A DNA stretch of 64,000 nt. It comes from Acridotheres tristis. Its lineage: Eukaryota > Chordata > Aves > Passeriformes > Sturnidae. Positions 12,494 to 26,200 of this stretch are shown in pieces (within the stretch, counting starts at the first letter, position 1; every line of letters starts with the position of its first letter). Where the stretch lies: NCBI GenBank assembly GCA_037013685.1, contig CM072897.1:16476643-16540642 (forward strand), read 5' to 3'. Made by a program: the position numbers and the translations under genes. The notes beneath the pieces were generated by a model. That model was not told the origin of the DNA and ran no database searches. It worked only from the letters and a program-made list of their open reading frames with translations.

Positions 12494-13812
12494 ATGGAAA
12501 TAAAACACCACATAATAAATATAACTGGGTTGAATAACAAACACCTGGGCATCTCTAATTCTAGTATTCATTAATATTTAAATGAATAAATGGTTTAGGA
12601 GCTTAATATTCTAATATTCTCTTATTCCTGCTTTTCGCATGCAGTAGAGTACAAAATGCTACCAGGCATTTCTGATTTATCCACTTGTAAAGCACAAAAA
12701 ACTGCCAGGCAGAAATCAATTTGAAAATATAATCCCCCAGTGCCACAGCTGACCCAGAGCTCAAAAGGCATCACTGCTGTGAGGAGTTCAGCTCTTCTTC
12801 CAGTGAGGCTGCAAACATCAACCACCACCCTGCAATTCCCACTTGTTGCTTCAGCACAGAAGCCAAAGTTTTGGGACTTTTTTTTTTTTCCTTTTCTAAT
12901 TAACATTGCAAATCAGTGCAAAAAGAATTTGCCAGATCTCATCTGTCAAAACACTTGTGGATATCGTGTGAAATATGTGTTTCTACACTTCATATTAGAT
13001 GCAAAAAGTGTGCTGGGCTAGACCTGAAGAGCAGTTAGCTTGAGAATTCTGACTCAAAAGATGAGCTCACCGTTCTGTTCTTTATGAAATTGGTTAGGAA
13101 CAGCATTTCCACAAAAGCCAAGATTTCTTCCTTACACGAGAAACCTAAATCCTTGTACTGTTTGGAAGCTGGTCGTGATCACACACCAGATCTCCAGCTT
13201 CTATCCAGATACAGGGATAAATTGGAAAAGATCAAACCAAAGATTATTTTTACTGTTCTTCCTTTTTTATCTACCAAAGGACAAATTCTGCCTTGTGAGT
13301 CTCAGGGGAAGTACAGCATTATCCAGGAAAAGGAGGGTACAAAGTCAACATTAATCAAATACAACCAGCGAGTCACAAACAATGTTGTTGTGAGAAACCC
13401 TAACAGGCTGAATAAACATTGTACCATAGATCACTTCATTAATACAATTGCTTTGCCTTATTGCTTTTCTAACCCTTTTTTTTTCAATATTATGTGATAG
13501 AAGCCTGAAGACATTAGTGTTGACCACCACTCCTCTCTAGCACACTTTTAAAATGTGTTTTATATTAATCATAGTTGGGAAATCAAGGCTTTTTTCCTAG
13601 CTTTGCTTCTAGCTTTTGGGGCTAGAAGTATGAAGGTTGATTTTATAGCTCTTCCTTGGAAGGGCAGGAGTGACGAATCTCTAACAGAGATTTCTTTCTA
13701 GCTCCACTGGAGGCTGAGGATGGCAACAAATATTCAAAACAGTCCCTACAACATTCAGTTTCCCTGCCAGTTTGTCTGTAGCCTCTTCTTTTCTCCATTG
13801 CTCCTCGGCAGT

Positions 13813-13830
13813 AAAAAAAAAAAAAAAAAA
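13813..13830. repeat. Poly-A homopolymer (about 18 A)
   Basis: An uninterrupted A run. No polyadenylation signal or retrocopy body is recognisable upstream. Confidence 0.8.
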
Positions 13831-15486
13831 CTGAAATGAAATTTTGCAGTGAAAAATCGTACTACAAATCCTGCAGAAAGAATGAGCCACACTCTGGGAA
13901 CAGAGCCCATGGGGAAGGTGTAGCCATCCATTAGCTACCCTCCTGCATCAGAGGGGATACTTTTTATTAAGGTTTTATGAGGTGAGTTTTGGCAATGTCC
14001 TTGGGATCACTGACTTGCTGCCAGGCAGCAGAAACAGAACCACAAACCATAAGAGAATCTGCAATGCCAGTACCTGCAGTGCAAGGGGGGCCTCTACATC
14101 ACTGACAACACTGACTTATTTGGGTGTTACATATTTAAGAGAAGAAAGATGTGTTTTGGTTAGGATATGCTTGTAAACATGATGCTGTGTGCTGGACCTC
14201 TAGCTACAATACATGGCCACATAAATCTTACCCAGTATGAAAACATTTATATTGAATACTGGCTATATATAAACTTTAAATACTCTAGCACTTTAAGAAA
14301 AATCTATATTTTATGGATTAAAATATGCATAACTTTAAATTTATCTGTGCATTTCTTCTTTGGAAACTGTTCCTTGAGAATAACATTAATATTTATTACA
14401 TTTTCCATGTCTGAGCAATTATATGGGCATAAATTCTTCAAGAGCTGATTCTGCAGGACCTGAGTGGTTACATGGTATTCTATTTATGTCACTGGGATTG
14501 CAGGTAGGGACATGTGCAAGATCTGTGCTTGGCCTTTAAGACAGCCCATTCCTCTAAATTCTTCTATGGGCTTTGTTTGCATGAGCTCTGACATGCTTTG
14601 ATACCTCTGAGAATTTATTCTCATTTTCTAGAAGAAAATATAGATCTTTAAACAAAAAAATTGAATAAGCACATTAAATGACCAGGTTAGCTGGCATCCT
14701 TGATTTCTTCACTGTGAGTCCAAGGAAGCTTTCTACCAATACCACACTGTCAGTTGCTAAATACTTGATTATTTTCCAGAACTACAATTCAAATTTCTAC
14801 TTGCAGCAAATCTATAAAGCGAAAGGCATTGAAATGCAATTAAAAATAAGATCAAAGCCAAAAACTCATGGATCCATGCTATTTGCATCCCTGAGAGAAA
14901 CAGCAAATCAAATTACACTGAATGGAAAAGTAAATGATGAATCTACTAAGTGAGAATGATTCTTCACAAGATGAACAAATTAACTTCCCAGTTCCATTTC
15001 AATATGTACTTCCTACACACTAAAACTCCCTCTCTCCTTCTGGCTTCAGGAGAGTGTACCTTCAGCTGGCAAAGACAGAATGCTAGCCACTCAGAAAGGT
15101 GACTTTTTTGGACAAATGAGGAAACTTTAATGAATTCCCCACTCTACAGACGGCTGTAGTATATGTTAGAGCACCTGCTGCAACTCACTTCATATCACAT
15201 TGCAGTTATGAAAAATAGTTTGCTATTTTGGAATCCTCTGGCAGCCAAAGTGAATCACTGAGGGCCCAAAGCTCATTTATCTTTTGTCAGAACTGAAGCC
15301 AAATGAACGCCATCTTGCCCAGCAGCTGAAGAATGGGGGAAAAAAACACTGCAAGTAAAAATAACCAGAAGAGCTTGCAAGAGTTGCAAAGACAAGTAAC
15401 TTCTGGCAGGTAATAAAAAGCTTTTCACAACTCACTCAAGCTTTTTAGACCAAAGCATTTCATTCAACGTCCTGAGGAAAGCAACT

Positions 15487-15563
15487 GGGAGGGGGGAAGC
15501 AGGGCAGGCAGGGAGGGAAAAGCAGAGGGAGATGATGTGGAAGAGGGAAGAGAGGGAGGAGAG
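15487..15563. repeat. GA-rich, near-homopurine tract
   Basis: About 77 bases that are almost all A and G on the plus strand, with GGGAGG, GGCAGG and AGAGGGA clusters and only scattered pyrimidines. Mirror-like polypurine tracts can form triplex or slipped structures. The opposing minus-strand frames at 15460-15712, rich in Pro, Leu and Ser, are a translation artefact of this tract. Confidence 0.75.
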
Positions 15564-18500
15564 TCTGAGCCACACTCACTGTCACGGCTGGGTGACCTGC
15601 TGGCTGCATACACAATGACAAGTTCAGGATTCCGGAGCCAGGTGTCACACAGATGTAAGGCAGGCACTCCACACCTCCAAAGCAGCAAAGGCAAACCTAA
15701 ACTGCTTGGCAAAGCCCGTGAAGGGTGTAGGACAGGTGGAAGAAATTGGGTACTGTATATTATGAATATAAGGACTACCTGCTCTTATAATGCTTTTAAC
15801 CAACAGACACATTGTCTGAGCCACTCTCAAAGATTCACACTGCTTTAGCTTCCCACAACTGTGTTGAAACCAATGCTTTCACCATTTGGGTGCTGACTTC
15901 CTCCAGGACTTGATGTAGTTCTTAACAGCCTACAAAAAGCAGAGTGCAAGGTGATAAACTCACCACATATACCACATTTGTTCATATGGGATCATTCTCC
16001 ATAGATTTCCATTTTAAATATTTCAGTGAATAACTGACTGAATTCTTTTATTCATTGTATTTGCTGAATGGAGGCAATGTTGCCTGCATTTGCCCCTAGC
16101 AGATGTCTGTGGTCACTGACATAAAGCAAAACAAGCTCCTCTGCAGTCCTCAAGTTCAGCAACATCTTGGTATTTTTTCCTTAGCAAAACACAGTAATAG
16201 CTTAGGGAGAGGTGGGATCTTCTACTAGACTATTTAGAAAAGTTTGAAAGCTAAAAGGTCTTGTCAGAAAAGCCCTTTTCCTGCTATGCTTGCTCGTCTG
16301 ATGAAAGATAGGCCTTCTGTACACCCTGCATTTTTAAAGTGTACTATAATCACATAATCTGAATGTGAGGAGAATCTCAATATTTGCAGACACACTATAT
16401 CTTTCCTTTCTTCTTTCCCTTATGTCTGGTAAGATACATGTTCACGAGCATGTTTTGGTTGTACATTCAAGCTTTAAAAGCAAATATTTTGTTCTGTGGC
16501 CACGAACGATATACAGGAGTCCTTGCAACCACTGTAAGAGGAATTTTATGTTAACCTATTTCAGGGAAAAAGATAAAGCCAGGCATCAGCCCTGTTTCAT
16601 GTGTGTGACTATTACACAGGGTTCATGTTTCTATAAGAACACTTTGCTCTCATGCTTCCTAATTATCTTTTTCAGCTATTAAAGACACTATTCAGGTATT
16701 ATTAGATACATGCTAATAAATGAAATACACAAAATATGTAATGATCCACAGAAAGAAGTTACACTTTCAAGTTCAGTAAAATCTGAACACAGTTGTTGTA
16801 CTTTTTCCCATTTCTTTTCCCTGGGTGGGGCCACAAACATCATCCTTGGAGTTTATAATACAAAGAGCATTAAGATGAAGCATTGCTCTTTGTTTCCTGC
16901 AGAATTAAGTGTACCTCTGTGTAACAGGATCTTCGTGTCTAGATGCCTTGATTCTAATGTTTACTTCATATACAAACCTAAAATACATGGAACAATACAG
17001 AGAATCAAACAAAGACAGGGCAATGCTTTTAGTTATGAAAACTTTGAATCAAGATGTCACCAAATTATTTAATTTCTTTTGTTTGCAGATCTTCTAAACC
17101 TTGTTATTTCTCTAGCTTACAAATAACCACTGACTTCCAGCCAATGAGGCTTTTCTTGATTTCCCTGGGACCCAGATCATGGCTTTTAATTACCTTTGAT
17201 TCTTTGACATTTTGATAATATGATCTTAAACACTTCTTGTACTGAAATTCAACTGAAAGCTAGAGAGTTTTAAATAATTCTCACCAATCCAATTTCTTTA
17301 CTTGCATCAGTTTAAGTACACCACACACTGCTGACAAACTGAAAGAGAGTCTCAGAACAACAGGAAAGCAGGAAATGAGCTATGCAGCATCATCATTTAC
17401 AAACAAGAATAACACAGCCTCCTCCTTAATGACCTGAGAAAATCAGCTTGGGATTCTTACACAACAGTGTCAGTGTTCATGACACTTCGAATCACTTCTT
17501 TAAAAATCTATTCTATAAAAAAATCATATGAAGAAGAGAAAAGCTGCCATTAGAGTAACCAAATCTTCTTTGAGTTGCATGTCAGCAATGACATTTAAAC
17601 AGCAAAATCTGATATCCTAGGTTTAACTTCAAATTACAGGGAAACATCTTGTCCTCCATATACAGCAGAGCTAACTTGATAACTCAGTTCCTAAGGTGGT
17701 TTCCAACATGCTCAAGTATTCTGCTCCAACCCAGACTCCCTTTGCTACGTCAAAAGTGAAGGGAGTTACAAAATACACAGATTACACGAAATTATTCGGG
17801 TTAATCATGGCAGAAAGAGCATGAAGCTCTTATAAGAGGGGAGCCTGGTGAGCAAGGAACGTTATCAAACATGAGATCCAAATGCAATTAAATTCCAAAT
17901 ACTCTACACTGGAAGGAATAATCTGAATCACAGCAGCATCTTACAGGCTCTGCATTACATGGTGACAGACATGTCATCTTTGCAGATAACTGAATGAAGA
18001 AACAATCCCAAACAAAAAATAATAAAAACTCACAGATGCAAAATACATTATACAGAAAATAAATTAGGAAAGCAATTTTGATTCCATATATCTAATTCAG
18101 AAATCTAATCTCCTTTATTGGATTGGGCTTTTTTGACTTTGAAAAGAACTAGGGAAACATGAGGAGTGCTTTATGAGTGGCAAATACTAAGAATGAGCAG
18201 AAGCATTGAAAAAATCCTCACCATATATGAAGCTGAGTCAGGGGTTTAATCCTCAGACAACCTAAATGCAGGGAGACATGACTATTTTGACCATAGTAAA
18301 CAGAAATCTGGTGAGAAGACTTCTGGTTAGAAATATATTTCTCCAAAAGAGTTAGAGGAAAATAATTTTTTTTTTATTATTTACAGTTAGGGTGTACAGC
18401 TTATTTCTAGAGGGTGATGGCCAAGAACTTCACAAAATTGCAACAAGCTGAGATAAAATGCTGGGAAACAAATTCTGAAGTAAGGTATATTCAGAAGTAT

Positions 18501-18995
18501 ATTCACCTGGCCTAAGACAGCCTTCAGGCAGGGGTGAGCAGAGAGCAGCCTCACTAATGGACAGCCACACACAGTGCTGAAGCAGCCAGAGCATCACTGC
18601 TACAGACAGTTTTTACTCCTTCACCATCAGTGATTTCAGAGGTTACAATCTCTGTTTCTGTCTCTGCCACAAGTTCCTTTCATCACTCTCCTACTCCTGC
18701 ACTTCAAGCTTTTCTTCTAGCAAAATAAATATAATCTTAATACTTTAAAGAGGAAAGCTGTAAGAATAATGCCTGCCACTTTGCCTCATGCCATGCTTTG
18801 GGAAAGTTTTCAATTAAAAGCATACAAGAACAAGTGCACCATGCAGGAAACTAAGAACATTTAATGATACCAATGTGACTACAAGTGTTGGGAGGCATCT
18901 CAGAGTCTGAGGCTTCATTCAGTTGCAATCTCCATGCCAAGAACAGATCAATCAAGACACTTGTGAGGTGAACTGAGAATAAATGTTACATGAGT
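15564..18995. other. Unique noncoding DNA, no gene seen
   Basis: Unique sequence with frames up to 120 codons (16365-16682 and 16710-17072, plus). Their products have no recognisable domain. A T run lies at about 18367-18377. No mobile element was recognised. Confidence 0.55.
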
Positions 18996-19019
18996 CTATG
19001 TTGCTACATAGCAACATAG
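18996..19019. repeat. Perfect inverted repeat, 9-bp arms
   Basis: CTATGTTGC, loop TACATA, GCAACATAG. The outer sequence ATGAGTCTATG occurs on the left and again at about 19027-19037, so the hairpin sits inside a small duplicated context. It may be a replication-slippage product. It is too short for a microRNA precursor on its own. Confidence 0.75.
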
Positions 19020-21570
19020 TCTATGCATGAGTCTATGAATACTGCATGAATGAGAGTAACATTCTTTAAAATGCTTGCCATGGACCCAGTCTATGTTTTT
19101 CTGTTTCAACACTTCCTATGTAACAATTCACCTGCCCCCTTCCTTCCCCAGTCACTTCTTTAACTGTACCTGCAGCTCCAGCCTAAAGCCACTGTGGCCA
19201 CTGGACTCAGCTTGTAAAGCTCAAGGAATTCTCTTCCAGTTATCAGGCTGAGGGATTCAAGCAGAAAACACCTCATCTTCACACAGAAAATATTACTGAT
19301 TTGGAGAGAGCCTTTTTCTGATGGTGCTCATCAATCAGGCATTTTGACATGGGCAATGTTTGGGCTCACAAAGACACACACCAGCAATTTCAAGAGCCAA
19401 GTGTTGAGCTACAGGCAGAGGTTTTTGGGCAAAAGGAGCAAAGAGCACCCATGGAAATCAACCTTCCACACAGGGGCTGTGCTGGGGAGGAGAGGTGTGC
19501 CAGATAGACACATCCCAGTCTGCTGTTTCACAGGACAAGAGCTCTCTGATAATAACAGGGATTTGCAGGAGATCTGGATATTGGCTCTGTACTGCCAAGT
19601 GACCTTACTTAAATAGAGGTCCATCCTTCTGGGAATAGATAACATCCAAATTGACAAACAAACTCTATATTATATTTACATAATACTACACTCCCCACAC
19701 TACTTAAAGCTTTTTAGCTGAAATTAATTTTTGTTCTTTAGAAGAGTTATTCAGGTGCTGCAGCTTGTTTTCATTTCACATTTTTACATGGAGAAAAAGA
19801 CTCTGCTTTATTCTGAAGCCATTTTACCACTCACCATTTAAAAGAGAAGAATGGGATATGTCACTTGAAATTTTCTCTTGAAAATATTTATTCATTGAAG
19901 AAAGCAATGCTTCTCCCTCTTCTTTAGAGCCTACAATATAGAATTAATCTAGGAAAACCAGGCATGTCAAAGCAGATCTCCCTGTAAATACACTGCAAAA
20001 CGTTAAATGATACCACGGCTCTGGAAAAGCCCAAGCAGTTATAGCAGAAATGAGACTGTACCAGTACTAACCCTGGTAAGCACAGCACAGCCTTTGAACT
20101 TGGAACCCAGTTAAAGGAAGTACCATAGCTACGGTGCATGGAATTCTGTGAACTGTGTTCTGCTCTTTCTCCTGCCAGAGAGGAAAAATCTACTGTGTTA
20201 ATCGAATACTGAAAATCTTTCATATGCAAATATGTCAGGCAACAGCATCGCCTCCAGGGCACTGGCAAAACCTGAGAGGCACCACAATAGAGCGAGCTGC
20301 TCATTAAAGGTAAGCTCTGATCAGGACAGCAATCTAAAGGGATTCAAGTTGTATCCACTCTCTTCCTTCCCACAAAATACAGGACATCCAGACTGTCAGA
20401 AAATTCCTGATCAGTTCTAGTTTCCTCATCAGGAAATACAAATGCAATGGATTGGTCAAAACCCAGAGGGCTTTCCTAGGAATGTATCAAGTTCAAAGAC
20501 ATGCTAATCAGAAAGGGTTTCTTAGGTCCACAGTGGATTTTCAGGTCAAAGAGAAAGGCATTCTTCCATCTCCCTAGCAGCCTGGCATCTGCAGAATGCC
20601 AGTGGGATGGGAGTGACTGATCCAACCCAGGCACTGAGGCTCGAGGCTTGGATCGTTCCTCACCCTCCAAGCACAGTACTGGGACGATTATTCCCCTCTG
20701 CAGACACACCAAGGGATACTTTCAAATCTGAAATCATGCTGGCTAAATCCGTTTCCTACACACTTCTAAATATCTCCTATCACATGATTTCTTCTGCCAA
20801 CACAGAGGTTATCCTGTGTCATACACAAATAACACTTCAGGTAAAAACCCTTCAGACAAGGACAGGCTGCTTTTGCCCTTAAACATAAGACCGGGCCTAT
20901 TTTTCAGTGGGATGCTCAAAACATTTCAGAGACAACGGATTAATTTTTAAACCAACGTGATGTGAAATAAAACCAAGAAAACAACCCGAAGAACCCCACA
21001 GCTTTAAAGGCAGGAGAAATTAGGTACATTTGCCCTAGAGCACACAGGCAGCAGGGGAGACAGGAGAGAAGGGTTCTGCATCTCCACTTCTGACAGAAAG
21101 AAGCACCTCCTTTTTCTTATACATCCTCATCATAAAAATTTGCTGCTACCTGTGTGGGTAGAGAGCCTGTTGCATGTTGTTTAAATGATCTGGCTCACAC
21201 TTCTGCAGAAAAGTCTTCTCAAATAGCTTTAACTACTAAACATCTGCTGGAACTATTTCTAATGCAAAAAAATGTCACAACAAGAAGGTCACTCACATAG
21301 TGCTAACATCTTAATAAGTTATTCTTTGTTTGTTTCACTTGATGCTCTAATATTTAGAGACATTTGAAATGTTCTACACTGCTAGCAAGCAGCTTGCTCA
21401 GAATTATGGAGTGAAGGTTACATTGAAAGGGTCCTTTTCCTTTCAGATGAAGTTTGTCTGCAGTACTCCAAAGCAATCTAAGAAGCTCTCCTCATTAATC
21501 TAAGTTTTGAGTCTGAAAGCACAGCATCAAAAGGTTTTGTTCCCCTGCCTGTGCTGCTGAGCTGCATAAT
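19020..21570. other. Unique noncoding DNA, no gene seen
   Basis: No supported exon. The 126-codon minus-strand frame at 19924-20304 is Cys-rich and Ser-rich with no recognisable fold or motif. No transposon or RNA gene was recognised. Confidence 0.55.
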
Positions 21571-21607
21571 TTCTCTCTCTCTCTCTCTGCTCTCCTCCTC
21601 CCCATTT
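21571..21607. repeat. CT microsatellite and pyrimidine tract
   Basis: About eight TC dinucleotides (21572-21588) followed by an imperfect pyrimidine-only extension rich in CTCCTCC. A simple repeat and likely length-polymorphic. Confidence 0.85.
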
Positions 21608-22798
21608 TACCTTTGTGGCTATAATCGTTTTTTAATGTTTCTGTGTTGGGCAACAACCTGAACTATGCACAATGAGATACAAAAGACAGGGTTGTCTGTA
21701 TTTACGATTTCAACTCTTTTGTAAATTCTTATTATGGTCTGTTCTTCACCACTTTACATTATTCACCAACAGAAGAAAACCAAAGATCACTTAGCACTGG
21801 ACTGTGGAACGAACACACTGTTTCTGTATCAAAACTGAATCCCTGCTTAGAGGAATTACTCACTATTTAGATAATGCAAATGATCTGTCACACACAGAAA
21901 GAAATTTGGCTCTCCACGTTGTAAACGTGGCTGTATTTACAGACAGACTTTGAAACTCTGCTCTGGGGACTGCACTGGGTTTTTGACGAGGTATTTTAAG
22001 AAGGGTATGAGTCAGTACACCAGAGAAATAAGAATCAGAGAGCAAGACAGATCTCTTTCTAGTAAGGCGGTGGACAGCAACACTGCACATTCATCCAGCT
22101 TTGTGGATAAAAGGAGCAGAATTTAGCTAATCCTCACACACAGAAGCAGTGCTATTACAATTGCTCAGTCAGCCATTCTGGGGTGAATCTGGATCATTTG
22201 GGTTTTAAGACTATTATGATGGCTTTACGTTTCACTGAGCAGACTATTACATGTATAATTCAGAAAGACAGTGAATACTTAAATGTGGATTCCAAGTTCA
22301 CTGTGCAGAAGAAAACAGTGGACAGTTCAGACCTCTGCAGATATCATCCCTTACCAAGTATTGGGACAAAACTAAGTATTTCTTGTAAAATATATACAGC
22401 ATTTCCATACACTGGGAGGAATGATAACAAAACACTTATGGGAAGAATAAATATTCTTCTTACAACTTGTTTTGTGCTCTTCAACCCCCTTATCCTACAT
22501 TAGAAAAAAAGGAAAATTTATCTGACCTTTTATATATATGACATTTCTGTATTTTAACTGCACTATCCTAATATACTCATTGTTCACCATTTCTTTATCC
22601 CTTCAAACTTAACCTCCATATTGTCATTATTTTCTAATCAGTGGATTACTGCAATTTGTACTTCACTGCTTCAGAAACACAAAATTTTCATTTGCTTTAT
22701 GGTTAGAGCACAACACCAGAAAAGAAAAGGCAAATTACAGAAGAGAAAGAAAACTTCCTAAGACACACCTATATCTGTGCCTTGAGTTGCAGGATGTA
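21608..22798. other. Unique noncoding DNA, no gene seen
   Basis: The 106-codon plus-strand frame (22183-22503) and the 75-codon minus-strand frame (21863-22090) have no recognisable domain. No repeats of note. Confidence 0.55.
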
Positions 22799-22840
22799 AC
22801 CAAAAGTTTGTATTCTATCACCAAAAGTTTGTATTCTATC
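22799..22840. repeat. Exact 21-bp tandem duplication
   Basis: Two identical 21-base copies (22799-22819 and 22820-22840), each starting ACCAAAAG and ending TTCTATC, with a partial third start ACCA. The unit is a multiple of three, so the minus-strand frame crossing it (22735-23061) carries the 7-residue repeat VIEYKLL twice. The lack of divergence indicates a young duplication. I do not recognise a gene here. Confidence 0.95.
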
Positions 22841-22859
22841 ACCATCTGCTGAAAACGAA

Positions 22860-23200
22860 GTGGGGCAGTGCTCTTGATCTTCGGGGGAGACCTTCTGACA
22901 TGCACAGTCACACCCTGGCAGAGGTCATCACCTGGGGAAAAAGGCGTTCCAGCAAGAATGGACAAACCTGTAAAGGACCCTGCAGGTTCTGCAGCTGAGG
23001 CATTGTGGCTGCTTGGAGAGCACCTGTGTTTGAACCTCTCACAAGGCTGCTTCCTGCACACTCCCGGGTTATTTAACTACCCTGCACATGCCCAAAGCAC
23101 GAGCAGACCACAAAGTGCCTCTCCAGATCACAGGCTCAGCCAGCTGAACCCCACCAGTGACAGCATCCTCCTGTCCATGGAAAGGGAACCAGCTTGAAAC
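22860..23200. other. Relatively GC-rich island, unidentified
   Basis: A patch clearly richer in G and C than its surroundings, holding a 109-codon plus-strand frame (22868-23197) and an opposing minus-strand frame. Neither product shows a known motif. It could be an old decayed repeat, a cryptic exon or a local composition swing. CpG is too sparse for a CpG island. Confidence 0.3.
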
Positions 23201-26200
23201 TCCAAAAGACATTCCACATATAGGATGTCAATTACCCATATCCACTTTTAAATATCCAAAGCATTAGTCCTGATTTATTGCTTCTATGAGACACAGTTGG
23301 AGTTTAACTGATACAATTCAAAGGGTTTAGTTTTTAAATCTTTCTGCAAAGTCTGAGCTCTTTTAATGACTCTCAATAATATTGCTTCATTTCCTATATG
23401 TTAACACCTTTTTATTTCAAAATTGATACAGTCTTTTAAATTATTTCTTAAAAGATTAATCATTATTAGAAGTTAATACCAGGGTGTTCCTTTTGGGTCA
23501 GTCACAAAAAAAAAAAAATTGAAAATTATTAAGATGTATTTAGGGATTACATAGGATACAGGTTCTACATGAGACCACAAAGACTGTAATATCTTATGGT
23601 AACAGCACCACAGGGCCACACACTGTTCTAGCAGGCATGTATCAATGCAATGTCTAAATTAATCTGCTCTTTATGCCAAACTCCTATTGACACTGAAGAG
23701 TTCTGCATACACAGAAAGAGTAGATAGAATATAATGTGAAAATGAAGTGGCAGCATCAACTGAAGTTCCTTGTCCTCCTGAGTTTGTCAAGGCTTTGTTA
23801 CTTGGCAGCTTTTCATACAATATTTATTATGGCTGCAATTTTTCCCCATTATCATGTTTTAATCTGGGAAAAATGTCACATTTTTCTATTTTAAATATAC
23901 GAAGTCTGACATTTTTTGTGAGCTCATCTTTAGTACATCACTTTTTGTTCTAACCTCAGAGGATTGGAGAAAAGATGCTTCTCCTATCTTCTTACTTCTT
24001 TTTCCTTTGAAGTTTATACATTCCCTGTATTTGGGGTTTGTGTGGTATACAGACTCACAACAGAGTGGAAGTCACAGACAGTGTTCAAGCCTTAAGCTAT
24101 TATCTCTCAAACTACAAGTGGATAGAAAACCTCTTTGCTAATATCAAAGACAGACCAAGTCATGTATCAAAGGAACGGGTCAGAGCTGACTCCTCGGGCA
24201 GCCTGGATTCTCTCTGGTGGATCAGCATTTCAAATTAGCAGGTGCACACGTGCATACTGCACAACAAACTGGATAATCTACAATGTCTAGTTGACAGCTC
24301 GAAAACATTAGCATTCAGTCAGATGGTATTTTATCACTTACTCCACCAGAGATGATCAACGTTGCAAGCAGCACGGGAAAAAAATCTAAACATGTCATAA
24401 GAATTTTTTTAGAATTCACCAAAAGGCACTTTCTGTGAGCTAGTATTTTTCTATTTTTTTTTTTAAACAGTTGACTCATACAAGCTGAATTTTGTATCTG
24501 CTCATCTAGAGTTCATGCCATGCATCAGAAGTGAAAACATAATTTTCATCCTTCTACGTGAATTGAATTGTTGTTAATCCAGTTTTCCAGATGTGAGAAT
24601 CTGTCATCTCTATCAATGTCTGTGTATCTAAATTTGTATTTCAGCAATCTGGCTTACATGTCTGAAATCCTGTTGTGCAACTAAAGGAAAAGGAATTTCT
24701 TTCCCTCCTACAAGGAATGTTCCATTGTTATGATCCAATTTTCCTTTGAAATTTTGTCAGTATTATTTTTAAATTAGAGGTGTAATGCATCTAATATATT
24801 TCATAGCCTTGAATTCCTTACCTAATCTGTTTTCTTAAAGTTCAGAAATACAAGTTTACCATTTAAATCTCTGTGGAGATCATTCATGAGGTAATTTTTT
24901 CTCTGTGCAGGAAGACTACCTTTACCTCAATCATGAAGTGTCTTTTAAAGGTAACATTTACATTCACAAATATTCCACATAAGAATCTTGGTCTGAATAA
25001 AGAGACAATATTGCAAAATAAATATGGCAAGTTCTGATTTCACATTCTTTAGAGTGAAAGATTTTTAACCTATATTTAATAACTTGAGGAATTTATAAGA
25101 TCACTATTTTGCCATTAGTAGATCAGATTTAATAGGATATTTTCTGTTTTCAGCATCTTTTCCTCTTCAAACACTGTTTAATCACAGTGTAAACTCATTT
25201 ACTGAGTTGCTTATACATGGTATTTAGAAAGAAAATTCAACTTAACATGCATTTTTGATTTTTATATAACTCTCCCAAGGGTTACCTAGAGAGGTGAACC
25301 CAAGTGAAGCCTTGCCTGTCTTATGGAGAGCAAAGACAGCCCTGACAGAGAGCAGAGCCTCACACAATGCCTCAGGACTTCCAGCACATATCCATGCCTA
25401 GCTCCAGATCCTGATTCTGTTACCAGCCCACTCACTTCCATGGAGCACATCTCTCCTTGTTAGCACCCATGGCCTTTCCAAAGCTTTGTGTCAGCAGCTG
25501 CATGAAAAACAGCTGAGAGACATCACTAAAAATACACAGGAATCTCTGTGCTGGTGGCATGCTGAGAAACTGCCAACAATTCTGGTAGTGCAAGCTCTGT
25601 GTCACATTCAGCTGGCAATCACACTGAACAGGGACAAATTTGAGCCCTCTCACCATTTGGGATCTCCACTATCCCCATGTTTTCTACCCTGATGAAGTTC
25701 AGTGTCAGCCTCTAGCTGGCAGAATAGTCAATATTCACCACTGAGTGTTTCTGCCACAGCACCACAAGACAAACAAGAAGAGGTTCAGGGACATATTAAT
25801 TCCAGCTCCTGCTAAGAGATGATACTTCAAAACCAAATGCTGATTTTGAGCATTATGTATCTTGAAGAATGAGGATAGGTGGAAATTATCATTACTGGGA
25901 GGTTTATATCTGGAGAATTGACTAGCTACCTTTGAATCTCTGCTAAAGAAATTTTAAATGAAGAAATTTGTAATTATATGAAATCTCAGTTATCCGTGTT
26001 CTGGCACATCTAAAGCTCTTGGACCATTCCTTGTTGTCTTTCCAAAAAACGTGCAAATGGTGCTACCTAGAATTGTAGTAGATGATACTTGGGCATGTAG
26101 CTGAGACCTCCTCCCTCATCCAGTGGCTACCATTTTACAAAGATCTACATGATGACAAAAATAAAGTAGGAAGGTATAGAACAAAGCAGCATGGAATCTA

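Larger units (their letters stand above)
10481..15486. other. Unique noncoding DNA with small A/T runs
   Basis: Contains only A/T homopolymers (about 11377, 11714, 12879, 13813) and an AT-rich patch at about 12456-12620. The longest frame is 137 codons on the plus strand (13084-13497). Its product has no recognisable motif, and its tail is a hydrophobic low-complexity run over a T-rich tract. It is more likely chance than a gene. Antisense frames at 11198-11575 look equally uninformative. Confidence 0.5.

Noticed and set aside
13084..13497. 137-codon plus-strand frame with mixed, protein-like composition
   Set aside because: No domain, splice context or neighbouring exon recognised, and the end is a hydrophobic low-complexity run over a T-rich tract. 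Its length is compatible with chance in 64 kb.
15460..15712. Pro/Leu/Ser-rich minus-strand frames
   Set aside because: Artefact of the GA-rich tract on the opposite strand.
20224..20231. Octamer ATGCAAAT (POU-type site)
   Set aside because: An 8-mer is expected about twice on both strands in 64 kb, and others occur here (for example 43059-43066). No clustering.
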